From CAKZLS01 sp963701445 (GTDB taxonomy: Bacteria; Pseudomonadota; Alphaproteobacteria; Rhodospirillales; Defluviicoccaceae), in the NCBI GenBank assembly GCA_963701445.1, contig CAVPAM010000037.1:4503-68502 (forward strand): 64,000 nucleotides of DNA, given 5' to 3'. Under the pieces are notes generated by a model that saw nothing but the letters and a program-made list of their open reading frames with translations, did not search any database and had not been told where the DNA came from. The translations under genes and the position numbers were made by a program. Of this stretch, positions 19,401-27,800 are shown piece after piece (position 1 is the stretch's first letter; every line of letters starts with the position of its first letter).

Positions 19401-19435
19401 TATACCCTAGGTAGATAGTATATCCTGGGTCGATA
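19401..19435. promoter_or_regulatory. Pair of 17-bp imperfect direct repeats upstream of the C39 peptidase gene
   Basis: tataccctaggtagata at 19401-19417 and tatatcctgggtcgata at 19419-19435 differ at four positions and are spaced 18 bp apart, 56 bp before the C39 start. Each contains a near-palindromic core (accctaggt in the first). They are the most distinctive AT-rich sites in this stretch and are candidate binding sites for the island's LuxR regulator. Confidence 0.45.
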
Positions 19436-19490
19436 TATCCAGATTCCAAGCGGGGTCAGGGGCACCAGGGGCAAGCGAAAGGGGCAGACA

Positions 19491-20117
19491 TTGCGACGGG
19501 GCATTCTCGCAGCGGTTCTGGCGGTGGGCATCGGCAGCCTATTGCCGGCGGTGGCCGCGGGGCAGGATCTTCGCCCCGTTCGGTCGCTCCTCGAAATGCG
19601 CCGGGCGAATGTCGTAGTGCAGGAATGGGATCTGAGCTGTGGCGCCGCCGCGCTCACAACGATCCTCAAGTACCAGCATGGCGCTGACATCACGGAGCGG
19701 GAAGTGGCGCGGGGACTGATCGCCCGCGAGGAATATCTGGACCACCCGGAACTGGTGCAAATCCGGCAAGGTTTCTCGCTTTTGGACCTGAAGCGATTCG
19801 TGGACGGCCATGGCTACCGCGGAATCGGATACGGCCAATTGCAACTGCAGGACCTCGTTGAGCGGGCGCCGATCATGGTGCCCATTAACACCATTGGCTA
19901 CAATCACTTCGTCGTTTTCCGCGGCCTGGCGGGGAACCGTGTATTGTTGGCCGATCCTGCATGGGGCAATCGCACCATGCCCATTGAGCATTTCGAGCGG
20001 GTATGGATCGACTACGGCCGCATTGGCAGGGTGGGGTTCGTTGTGGCCGGGCTGGACGGTCCGGTTCCACCCGGTGAATTGGCACCGCAGCTGAGGGACT
20101 TCCTCACCTTTAACTGA
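19491..20117 (+). CDS. Periplasmic C39 cysteine peptidase, FapD-like
   Basis: 208 residues with an N-terminal signal peptide (about 1-24) and a single peptidase C39 domain, without the ABC transporter parts that usually follow. The active site is complete: oxyanion Gln44 and nucleophile Cys50 in QEWDLSCGAAAL, His139 in GYNHFVVF, and Asp155 in LADPAWG. C39 domains cut leader peptides after Gly-Gly-type sites. A free periplasmic C39 protein next to a barrel pore is the FapD-FapF arrangement of functional amyloid systems. The start is TTG with a good ribosome site (aaaggggca). Substrates are probably the LDxVTAG proteins upstream; this is inference. Confidence 0.85.
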   Translation: MRRGILAAVLAVGIGSLLPAVAAGQDLRPVRSLLEMRRANVVVQEWDLSCGAAALTTILKYQHGADITEREVARGLIAREEYLDHPELVQIRQGFSLLDLKRFVDGHGYRGIGYGQLQLQDLVERAPIMVPINTIGYNHFVVFRGLAGNRVLLADPAWGNRTMPIEHFERVWIDYGRIGRVGFVVAGLDGPVPPGELAPQLRDFLTFN

Positions 20118-20188
20118 CCATGCCGCACTGTCCGGGCTCGCCGCCGGCGGCAACCGGTCAGGTGACCGGGAGCGAATAAGGGGGCAAC

Positions 20189-21469
20189 GTGAACACAATA
20201 CGACATCTTTATCGGACTTCCCTTGGCGTCGGCGTCGCGATCACGCTCTTCGGGGCGGGCGGGTTGCCGCTCCCGCTTTCGGCCGCCGAGGCGGCGGATC
20301 CTGCGATCGAGGCTCTGAAGCGGCAGGTGCTCGAGCGGGACCGCCAGTTGGAGGAGCAGAAGCGGATCACCGAGGATCTCCTGCGTCGGGTTCAAATGCT
20401 GGAGCAGCGTCTGCCCGCGGCGGAGGCCGCTCCCGGGCCGGTCCAGCCGCCTAAGACCCAGGCACAGGCTACCCAGCCCCCAAAGGCCGTGGACCAGCCG
20501 CCCAAGACCCAGGCACAGGCTGCCCAGCCGCCGAAGGCCGAGGACCAGCCGCCCGAAACCCAAGCACAGGCTCAGCCGCCGTCACCCGGGTCACCGCCTG
20601 CACAGCGTCCGGCCGCGCCGGGGCAATTGGAGGTTGATGAGGACGCCGCGGAGCGGGCCCTGGAACGGACCCTGGTGGCGACGGGCGCGCTCCTGCTGCC
20701 TTACCGTCAGGCGGAGGTGGAGCCGGCGATCATCTACTCCTACTCCGAGACCGGCTCCGATCTGCCCTCGCTGGCAACCGTGGACAAGGTCCAGCGGGCA
20801 GAGATTACCGGTATATTGGGCCTGCGATTAGGGCTTCCGTTCGACTCCCAGGTGGAGATGGCCATCCCCTACAATTATGCTCACCAGAAGACGGTCCTGC
20901 AAATTGGGGGCGCGCGCGACTCCCGTTCCGGCAGCGGCAATGCTTGGGGCGACATCAAGGTAGGGCTGGCCAAGACCTTGCTGCGGGAGGGTCCTTGGTG
21001 GCCCGACCTGATCGGGCGGGTGACCTATGACAGCAACACCGGAGAGAAGTTCGACAACGACGTCGCCCTGGATGGCGGCTTCAATCGAATCCGCGGGGCA
21101 CTGACCGCCCTGAAGCGCCAGGATCCGTTCGCTTTCGTAGCCACTGTTTCATATGACAACGCGTTCGAAGATGACAACCTGCGTCCCGGCAATCGCTTCG
21201 GGCTTGGGCTCGCCGCCGTGTTGGCCGCAAGCCCGGAGACGTCCCTGCGGTTTGGCCTCCAGCAGAGTTTCATCAACGACGTCGAGTTCAACGGCGAGGT
21301 GATCAACGATAGCGACCAAACGCAGTCCGTGCTCCAAGTTGGCTTGTCATCCGTGCTGGGGCCCGGCGTGCTGTTCGACATCTCGGCCGGGGTCGGCCTG
21401 ACGGACGACTCCCCCGACTATACTCTCGGCATCTCCATTCCCATTCGCTTCAACGTGCCCTTGCCCTGA
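20189..21469 (+). CDS. Outer-membrane beta-barrel with coiled-coil neck, FapF-like
   Basis: 426 residues. Signal peptide about 1-33, then a coiled coil at about 38-76 (ALKRQVLERDRQLEEQKR). A Pro/Gln-rich linker of 17-residue repeats follows at 85-140. From about 165 comes a beta-barrel domain of the Phenol_MetA_deg type (IPYNYAHQKT, NAWGDIKVGLAKTLL, GRVTYDSNTGEKFDND), ending IPIRFNVPLP. Coiled-coil neck, linker and barrel in this order and a length near 430 match FapF, the pore that exports Fap amyloid subunits. It is 72 bp downstream of the C39 gene. FapC-type repeats are absent from the cluster, so substrates differ. Alternative: an unrelated MetA-like porin. Confidence 0.78.
   Translation: MNTIRHLYRTSLGVGVAITLFGAGGLPLPLSAAEAADPAIEALKRQVLERDRQLEEQKRITEDLLRRVQMLEQRLPAAEAAPGPVQPPKTQAQATQPPKAVDQPPKTQAQAAQPPKAEDQPPETQAQAQPPSPGSPPAQRPAAPGQLEVDEDAAERALERTLVATGALLLPYRQAEVEPAIIYSYSETGSDLPSLATVDKVQRAEITGILGLRLGLPFDSQVEMAIPYNYAHQKTVLQIGGARDSRSGSGNAWGDIKVGLAKTLLREGPWWPDLIGRVTYDSNTGEKFDNDVALDGGFNRIRGALTALKRQDPFAFVATVSYDNAFEDDNLRPGNRFGLGLAAVLAASPETSLRFGLQQSFINDVEFNGEVINDSDQTQSVLQVGLSSVLGPGVLFDISAGVGLTDDSPDYTLGISIPIRFNVPLP
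20444..20580 (+). repeat. 51-bp tandem coding repeats (Pro/Gln linker)
   Basis: Two full copies (20444-20494 and 20495-20545) and a partial third encode the 17-residue unit QPPKTQAQATQPPKAVD and variants. The repeat forms the linker between the coiled coil and the barrel of the FapF-like protein, so copy number would set linker length. Confidence 0.85.
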
Positions 21470-21485
21470 GGCTCCCCGGCCTCAG
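21466..21485. terminator. Hairpin between convergent barrel and luxR genes
   Basis: A perfect 7-bp stem (ctgaggc / gcctcag) with a 6-nt loop overlaps both stop codons of the converging genes. It has no T tract on either side, so it is at best a weak bidirectional terminator. Confidence 0.35.
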
Positions 21486-22243
21486 TGATTGTGTTCGGGG
21501 ACTGAGGCCTCGCACCACCGGCGCGCTAGCAGGGCCACCTGGGTGCGATTGGCGGCGTGGAGTTTTTTCATCACCTGCCGCACGTGGACCTTGACGGTGC
21601 TCTCCTGGATGCCGAGTTCGCGGGCAATGACCTTGTTGGGAAGGCCCTTGGCCATCTCCCGCATCACCGCCACCTCACGGGCCGTCAAACGGTCGACGGC
21701 GGGATTATTGTTGTCGTCGTTTTCATCGTCGTCATTGTTCTCGTCGTCGCCATCGACCATTGGCGCGACAGCGCCCGCCCCGTCGACAACCGATTGAAGT
21801 GTGTGGGGAGGTACGAAGGTGCCTCCGGCCCCCACCAGTCTTAAGGCTTCCATCACCAGCTCCGGATCGAGAGAGGTGGTGATATAGCCACGCACGCCGT
21901 AGGCCAGCGCTTGCCTCACTTCTCTTGGATCGTCCCGCTCGCATAGCAGCACCAGCGGCGTTTCTCGCAGTCTCTCGATCAATGACGCAATGGTTGCTCG
22001 CGTCTCCGGATCGGCAATCGACGGAGTTGTGACCCGATAGATCGCGAGTTTCAGCTGTGATTGCGCAACGTCCTCGGCATCGAACAAATCGGCCGACTTC
22101 TCGACCGCTAGAACGTGGAATTTACGGCCAGCGGACTTGAGCAAGCGCTCAAGAGAATGCCGGGTCAGCGTCCGAGCATCGATAAGCGCCCATATTGAAA
22201 CTACTTCACTTGAAACCGTGTGCTCTATCCTTGCGCTGTTCAT
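21482..22243 (-). CDS. LuxR/NarL-type regulator with degenerate receiver domain
   Basis: 253 residues. The N-terminal 150 residues have a receiver-like pattern (LVLLCERDDPREVRQALAYG, then RGYITTSLDPELVMEALRLV) but lack a clear phospho-acceptor aspartate, so phosphorylation is unlikely. An acidic Asp/Asn linker, coded by a simple gtc/gtt-type repeat, joins it to a C-terminal LuxR helix-turn-helix (LTAREVAVMREMAKGLPNKVIAREL, STVKVHVRQVMKKLHAANRT). It is convergent to the FapF-like gene and is the only regulator in the island. It probably controls the secretion genes. A decayed partial copy lies at 17470-17700. Confidence 0.85.
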   Translation of the reverse strand: MNSARIEHTVSSEVVSIWALIDARTLTRHSLERLLKSAGRKFHVLAVEKSADLFDAEDVAQSQLKLAIYRVTTPSIADPETRATIASLIERLRETPLVLLCERDDPREVRQALAYGVRGYITTSLDPELVMEALRLVGAGGTFVPPHTLQSVVDGAGAVAPMVDGDDENNDDDENDDNNNPAVDRLTAREVAVMREMAKGLPNKVIARELGIQESTVKVHVRQVMKKLHAANRTQVALLARRWCEASVPEHNH

Positions 22244-22890
22244 GATTTACCCCTCATGATATCCCCATTTCCGAGCATCTTCTGCAGACACAGCTGCTAC
22301 ACCCAAGAGCTATGCTCGATTTCGCGATGCACGGGTCCCGTCTCCATCGCGAATCTCCAGCGCGCCGAGTACCTTTCGGCGACCTAGTGCGGAGCGGCGC
22401 AGCAACTGCAGTCGACATTCCGGTGTCGCCGACTCTCCCCATGAATATTGACCGAGATCCTCCTTGCCCGTGCGACTGCAAAACAAAAAAACAAAGCCAC
22501 GGACGACTGCTCTCCGTGATCAACGCTATTCTAAAGCCATTCTAAACCCCTACTTCCGACATCCCCGAACCGAAGTAGTGATATGAGGCAAAGTCGCCGC
22601 CGAAAGATCTCTATGCGCACCCGTCGTCACAACTTTAACGCAAGCATTGTCTCAGGCGCACATCCGCAAACCTAAAAAAGACTAGGTAATATAGCGCCAA
22701 TTGACGCTAATGGCTAGGAAAGATCAAAACCTACCAATTAATGAGTAGAGAAAAGGAATTATTCTGTGAGATTACAATGCAAAAGTATTTTATTACCCAA
22801 AAGGGGCGCATGCATCCAGCAAGCGGACTCTTGTTGTTAAAACCACTGTGTATTTTCAATGGTATTTTAAATAGTTACCCATCTCCGGAG
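22244..22890. other. AT-rich stretch without recognisable genes
   Basis: About 650 bp upstream of the LuxR gene with clearly lower GC than its surroundings, especially 22560-22880. No open frame here resembles a protein and no tRNA or repeat was found. It must contain the luxR promoter at its left end and probably old insertion-sequence DNA toward the right. Confidence 0.5.
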
Positions 22891-23027
22891 GGTCCAGTGG
22901 CCCGAGATGTGGTGTAGGAGTTCAGCGTTAAGCTCGAGCGGAACTCGGGCTTCAGGCGGTGGTTATTGCACGTCTTCATGGAGGTAGAGGTTGCAACACC
23001 ACACCGACCGACGAAGGAAACGGCACG

Positions 23028-23400
23028 ATGACCACGTCTACGATGACCCTTTCGGACCTGCTTGGGAAGTCCGCCGACGCCGATCTTCTGCGTGAGATGA
23101 TCGGTTTTGCCACCCAGAAGCTGATTAATACCAACGAGCACTGATAGGGACCATTGTGATCGTGTTTCACGGATCCTCGGCAGGAGGGGCCGCGCCGGCG
23201 TGCGGGGGCATCGTCAAGCGGTTTCGACGCCCCGAGGATCCGCGAACGACCCGAGGGCGGCCTATGGAGGCTTCGGCAGCGTGCACGCCGCTTGTGATGC
23301 TCCCGTCACGGCCCGCCGCACTCCTTGCCGGAAACCTCCATAGGCCGTCACAATGGGTTCCTATCAATGCTCGTTGGTATAAGGTGGAGGTGGAGAGCCT
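23028..23400 (+). pseudogene. N-terminal remnant of an IS256-family transposase, interrupted
   Basis: The first 33 codons read MTLSDLLGKSADADLLREMI and on to FATQKLI, the usual N-terminus of IS256 (mutator) transposases. The frame is then broken by a 252-bp inverted-repeat element and resumes as VEVESLCGAG, again IS256-like, before running into an IS1380 fragment at about 23400. Removing the insert with one TA copy restores the reading frame exactly. Catalytic DDE residues are missing, so it is inactive. Confidence 0.75.
23128..23380. mobile_element. About 250-bp MITE-like element with 30-bp inverted repeats
   Basis: The left end ataccaacgagcactgatag and the reverse complement of the right end (ataccaacgagcattgatag) match at nearly every position, and the similarity continues to tcacaat, about 30 bp in all. 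TA dinucleotides flank it, and it has no gene of its own. It sits inside the IS256 remnant. TA target choice and short size suggest a non-autonomous IS630/Tc1-type element. Confidence 0.7.
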
Positions 23401-23941
23401 GTGCGGGGCCGGCAGCACGCGCGCACGATCGCCGACATCATCCGCTTCCGGCTGCAGATGATCGCCGCCGGCGACGAGGACGGCAACGACGCCACCGGCC
23501 TACGCCTCGATCCGCTGTTCAAGCTGGCGGTCGAACGATTGCAGTCGGGTAGCGACCTGTGTTCGCACTCGACCATCTCGCGACTTGAGAATTTGCCGGA
23601 TGCGCGGACGCTGCTTCGCCTCGGCCGGGCGCTCGTCGATCTCTACTGCGCCTCCTTCCGCCAACTAGCGAAGGGCATCGTCCTCGACATCGACGACACA
23701 TTCGATGCGGTCCCCGGCAGCCAGCAGTTGTGCTTGTTCGACGCCCATGACGATGACGACAGCTTCCAACGGATCGTTATTTTCGCCGCCGGCGACCGTT
23801 TCGTCACCGCCGCGCTGCGTCCGGCGAAGCGACCGAAGGACGTCGAGATCGGTGACTTTCTGCGCCGCCTGATCCGCGCGATCCGCGTCACCTGGCCGCA
23901 GAATACACTCCACATCTCGAGCCGGTTATCATCCGACACTC
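23401..23941 (+). pseudogene. N-terminal fragment of an IS1380-family transposase
   Basis: The translated frame has QHARTIADIIRFRL, AGDEDGNDATGLRLDPLFK, RALVDLYCASFRQ and the catalytic-region motif VLDIDDTFDAVPG, followed by PAKRPKDVEIGDFLRRL, all IS1380-like. It stops matching at about 23925, just before the tRNA-Val half; the C-terminal half of the transposase is absent. Its 5' end is fused to the IS256 remnant. The open frame happens to run on across the tRNA. Confidence 0.82.
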
Positions 23942-23984
23942 CACACGGCAGGGGTCACAGGTTCAATCCCTGTCGCGCCCACCA
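23942..23984 (+). tRNA. 3' half of tRNA-Val (CAC), displaced
   Basis: Begins with the repeat cacacggca (second part of the anticodon loop and stem), then variable loop, T arm with ggttcaatccc, the acceptor strand cgcgccc and an encoded acca end. It completes the 5' half at 15667-15707 base for base. With no 5' half in place it is not a functional gene here. Confidence 0.9.
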
Positions 23985-24013
23985 TTTCATCCGTCGGTGT
24001 GATGCTCGAGCGC

Positions 24014-24655
24014 TCAGTTGGCGGGCTTCCTGGCTCGCGCCGGCGCGGCTTTCACGGGTTTCTTTCGTGGCTGTCGCGGCCGCGGCGCGGGCAGTTCCTT
24101 GCTCGGCGACGGCGCGCTGAATCCCTTCGTTGCCGTCATCGCGCCGAGAACGCGCCGTTCGGCGTCCAGCCAGAAATCCAGCGACCGGCCGCATTCCTGT
24201 CCCGCCGACAACCAGATGGAGTGGGCCAATTCGCGGACGCGATCCAGGTATGCGGCGGACGATCCCAACAGCAGCTCCTTCGCCAGGACGTTCGGGGTGT
24301 CGGCGTCGGCGGCGGCGCCCATTCCCGTTCTCATGACGGTCAGGACGTGACGCTCCGCCGCCAGCCAGAAATCCGTGGCGGCGCCGTGCTGGCGGCCGGC
24401 GGCCTCCCACATCAGATAGGCCAGTTCGCGAACGCGCTCGGTGGGCACCTCGGTCGGCACCTCCCAGAACTGCTTCCGCGCCGAAACCGACGTATCCAGG
24501 GCCGCGCCGACGATCTTGGTCGTGGCGGCCATGGTTTCCAAAATCATGTTTTCGGCCATCAGCCAGCAGTCGAGCGCGGTGCCATACTGTTCGCCCGCGG
24601 ATACCCAAAGCGGTTTCGCGAGTTGCCGAATCCGGTCTTCTACTTGATTTTCCAT
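24014..24655 (-). CDS. Protein with three DUF2934 repeats
   Basis: 213 residues from the ATG at 24655 (MENQVEDRIRQLAKPLW). Three copies of the DUF2934 pattern (IRxLAxxLWxxAGxxxGxxxDxWLxAE) are visible at about residues 8-35, 68-98 and 124-152. A Lys/Ala/Pro-rich basic tail follows (RQPRKKPVKAAPARARKP). DUF2934 is a short helical domain found alone or in tandem in proteobacteria, with no assigned function. The gene stands alone between the tRNA-Val half and the large surface protein. The basic tail suggests nucleic-acid or membrane contact, but this is a guess. Confidence 0.8.
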   Translation of the reverse strand: MENQVEDRIRQLAKPLWVSAGEQYGTALDCWLMAENMILETMAATTKIVGAALDTSVSARKQFWEVPTEVPTERVRELAYLMWEAAGRQHGAATDFWLAAERHVLTVMRTGMGAAADADTPNVLAKELLLGSSAAYLDRVRELAHSIWLSAGQECGRSLDFWLDAERRVLGAMTATKGFSAPSPSKELPAPRPRQPRKKPVKAAPARARKPAN

Positions 24656-24832
24656 GTTCTTCGTCGCCACCTGACCATTTCTTCTCCGCAACCAGATTAG
24701 CACAATCGTCGAAAATCGCACCACAAACCAGCGAAAATCCGCCGCCGAATCGCGATCGAATTTTGAAAAAGGGAGAAGGCCGCGGCCGCGGCCGGCCGGC
24801 CGGAAAACGGACGGCGCCGCCGGAACGAACCG

Positions 24833-27800
24833 TTACACGTCGGGGTTGCGGACGAGCGTATCGAGGGCACCGCTCGGGTCGGACCGGACCACCGTATAGC
24901 TCTCCGGGTCGAAATCCCTATCGACCCGGACGTTGTCCACCAGCAGATGGGAGTCGGCGCTTGTCGTGCCGTCGTTGACGACCGCGAAGCCGATGGTCAG
25001 GGGACCGTCCGATCGGGCGGTGTAGATGGACGTTCGCCACCCGGTGGCGCCCAGGCGGCCGTCTTCGTTGGTCACCTGCCGGACATCCGACAGATTGAAC
25101 CACTCGCCATCGGCGGTGAACACGGCGAAATCGTTGAACCCCGGCCGGGCAAAGTCGCCGAGCGGCGGTTGCACCACGTCGTTGGCGTCGAACATCCAGT
25201 CGAAGGAAATCCGCTCGCCCGCCTCCACGTCCACGGTCAGTCTCAAGGCCGATCCGTCGGTCGGAGGCGAGCTGTCGCCGAAATCCGCCGGCAGCGCGTC
25301 CGAGAGCCCGAGGAAGAACTGGAGGGACAGGGCCGAGGATCCCGACGCCGTCAGAACCGCCATGGAACTCCCGTCGGTGGGGGAGAAGGCGCCCCTGTCG
25401 CCATCGGGCTCGTCGTAGCGAAAAGCCACGGACACGGCGCCCCGCGAAACGGCCGGATCGATCACGCCCTCGAAGCTGTTGACCAGGTCTCCGCTTCCCG
25501 CGCCGCCCTCGTCGACACCGGTGACCGTCACCGTCACCGTGGCGGTATCGGTCAACCCGGTGCCGTCGGACACCGTGTAACGGAAGGTATCGGTCGCTGT
25601 TTCGCCGTCCGAAAGGGCCTCGAACCGCCCGTCGGGGTCATAGGTGACGGTCCCGTCGCCATTCAGCGTCACCAGCCCGATGGTTCCGGCGTCGTCCACC
25701 CCGGTGATCGCCAGGGGATCGCCCTCGGCGTCGGTGTCGTTAGTGAGAAGCGCGATGGTGACCGGTCCGTCCTCGGACGTGGACGCCTCGTCGGCCGCCG
25801 CCACCGGCGCGTCGTCGACGCCCGTCACCTCGACGGTCACCGTGGCGGCGTCGGTGCCTCCCATGCCGTCGTCGATGGTGTACTCAAACGTATCCACCGC
25901 CACGTCGCCGTCGCGGAGCACGTCGAAGCGGCCCGACGGATCGTAGGTGACGGTTCCGTCGCCGTTGGGCGTCAGCAGTCCGATCGTGGCGCTGTCATTC
26001 AATCCGGCGATCGCCGGCGTGGCCGCCTCGGCATCGAAATCGTTGCCCACGAGGTCGATGGTCACGGCCGTGTCCTCGGTGGTGGACGATGCGTCGTCGC
26101 TGGCCACGGGTGCGTCGTTGACGCCGGAGACGAGCACCGATACGGCCGCCGTGGCGGTGCCGCCCTGTCCGTCGTCCACGGTGTAGGTGAAGGTGTCCGT
26201 CACCGTGTCGCCGGGACCAAGGACCTCGAACCGGCCGTCGGGATCGTAGGAAAAGGTTCCATCGGCGTTCACCAGCAGCAGCGCCCCCGACGCCAGCGCG
26301 ATCGTGCTCCCCACATTGGCCGCCGCGCCGTTCACCCGGGTCACCGAGAGACTGTCGCCGTCCACGTCGGTGTCCTCGCCCCCGCCGTTGTCGGCCAGCA
26401 GGTTCCCGGTAACGGCGTTGTCCTCGCCGGTCGCCACCACGTCGCCGCGCGCCACCGGCGCGTCGTTCGCGCCGTTGACGGTGATGGACACCTCCGCGCG
26501 GGCGGTCCCGCCGTTGTCGGCGGTTACCGTATAGAAGAACCGGTCGGTGGCGGTCTCGCCCGCGTTCAGGGCGTCGAACGCTCCCCTCGGATCGTAAAGG
26601 ATGGCTCCGTCCGTGCCCCGCGTCACCGCACCCGCCGTGGCGGACACATCCAACTCCGAAAGGCCGAGCGGTCCCCCCGCGTTGGGCGGGACATCGTTCG
26701 CCAGAAGATCGCCGGGCAGGATCGTGATCGGCGTGTCCTCGCCGGTGGCGGCGGTATCGGCGTTGGCCGTCGGCGGCCGCGCCCATGTCTGGAACGGGTC
26801 GCCGGGCCCGCCGTCCAATCGCTGGTAGGCATCGCCGAACTCCCGGCCCAATCGGACATTGTCCACGAGAAGCCGGGAGTTGCGGGGATCGCCCAGACCG
26901 TGGGACACGGCGTCGTTCATCACCGCGAAGCCGAAGGTGTACTCGCCGCCGGCCGCCGCCGCGTAGCTGGACGCGCGCCAGCCGGTCGCGCCGAAATCCC
27001 CGGTCAGGCGGACGTCCGCGAGCGTGAACACCTCCCGGCCGCCGGGTCCCGCGACCGTCAGCACCGCGTAGTCGTTGAACACCTCGGTGCCGCCCACCGA
27101 TCGGTCGCGCGCGTCGAACATCCAGTCGAACGAGATCTCGTCGCCCGCGTTCAACGCGATCGTCGTCTTCATCGCGGAGCCGTCGGCGGCCCGGCTGCCG
27201 TCGCTGTCGGACGGCAGCGCCGTCACGCCGAGAAACCCGGCGACGGATGTCGCGGGATCCGCGAAGGATCCGAACGCTTCCAGGACCGCCATCCGGTCGC
27301 CGCCGGTGGGATTGAACGTTCCTCCGGCGCCGTCGGTTTCCCTGTAGGCGGTAACGATGGACACCGGTTCCGAGCCGAACGGCTTGATGCGGTCCCACGC
27401 GGGATCCCAGGCGCCCGGCGGACCGTCCTCGAAGCTGGCCACGATCTGGCCCGGGGGCGCCGGCGGATCCGCCTGCCCGAGAACGCGGACGGTCACCGTC
27501 GCCGTGGCGGACCCGCCGTTGCCGTCCGCGACGGTGTAGCGGAACGTGTCCACGGCTTCCTCGCCCGGCGCCAGACCCGAGAACCGCCCGTCGGGGTCGT
27601 AGGCGATCAGCCCATTGCCGGCCAGGTTTACGCGGCCCGTCGTCGCGCCATCGTCCACCGCCACGATGGTCAACGCGTCGCCGCCATCCGGATCGGAATC
27701 GTTGGCGAGCAGGCGTTCCGCGGCGATCCGGACCACCGAGTGCTCGTCCGTGACCGCGCGATCGTCGCCGGGGACCGGCGCGTCGTTGACACCGGTAAAC

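Larger units (their letters stand above)
15708..23941. mobile_element. Genomic island splitting tRNA-Val, flanked by 9-bp cacacggca repeats
   Basis: About 8.2 kb bounded by cacacggca at 15699-15707 and at 23942-23950, inside the two halves of one tRNA. Contents are small secreted proteins, a C39 peptidase, a FapF-like barrel, a LuxR regulator and transposase debris at the right end. No integrase is left. The right junction looks like a normal attR (displaced tRNA 3' half). At the left the expected restored tRNA is missing and a gene is cut open, so the left end was probably deleted. A 9-bp target duplication from a transposon is the other reading. Confidence 0.7.

Noticed and set aside
23401..24120. 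239-codon frame as one complete gene
   Set aside because: Its first 175 codons are IS1380 transposase; the rest runs through the tRNA-Val half and antisense of the DUF2934 gene.
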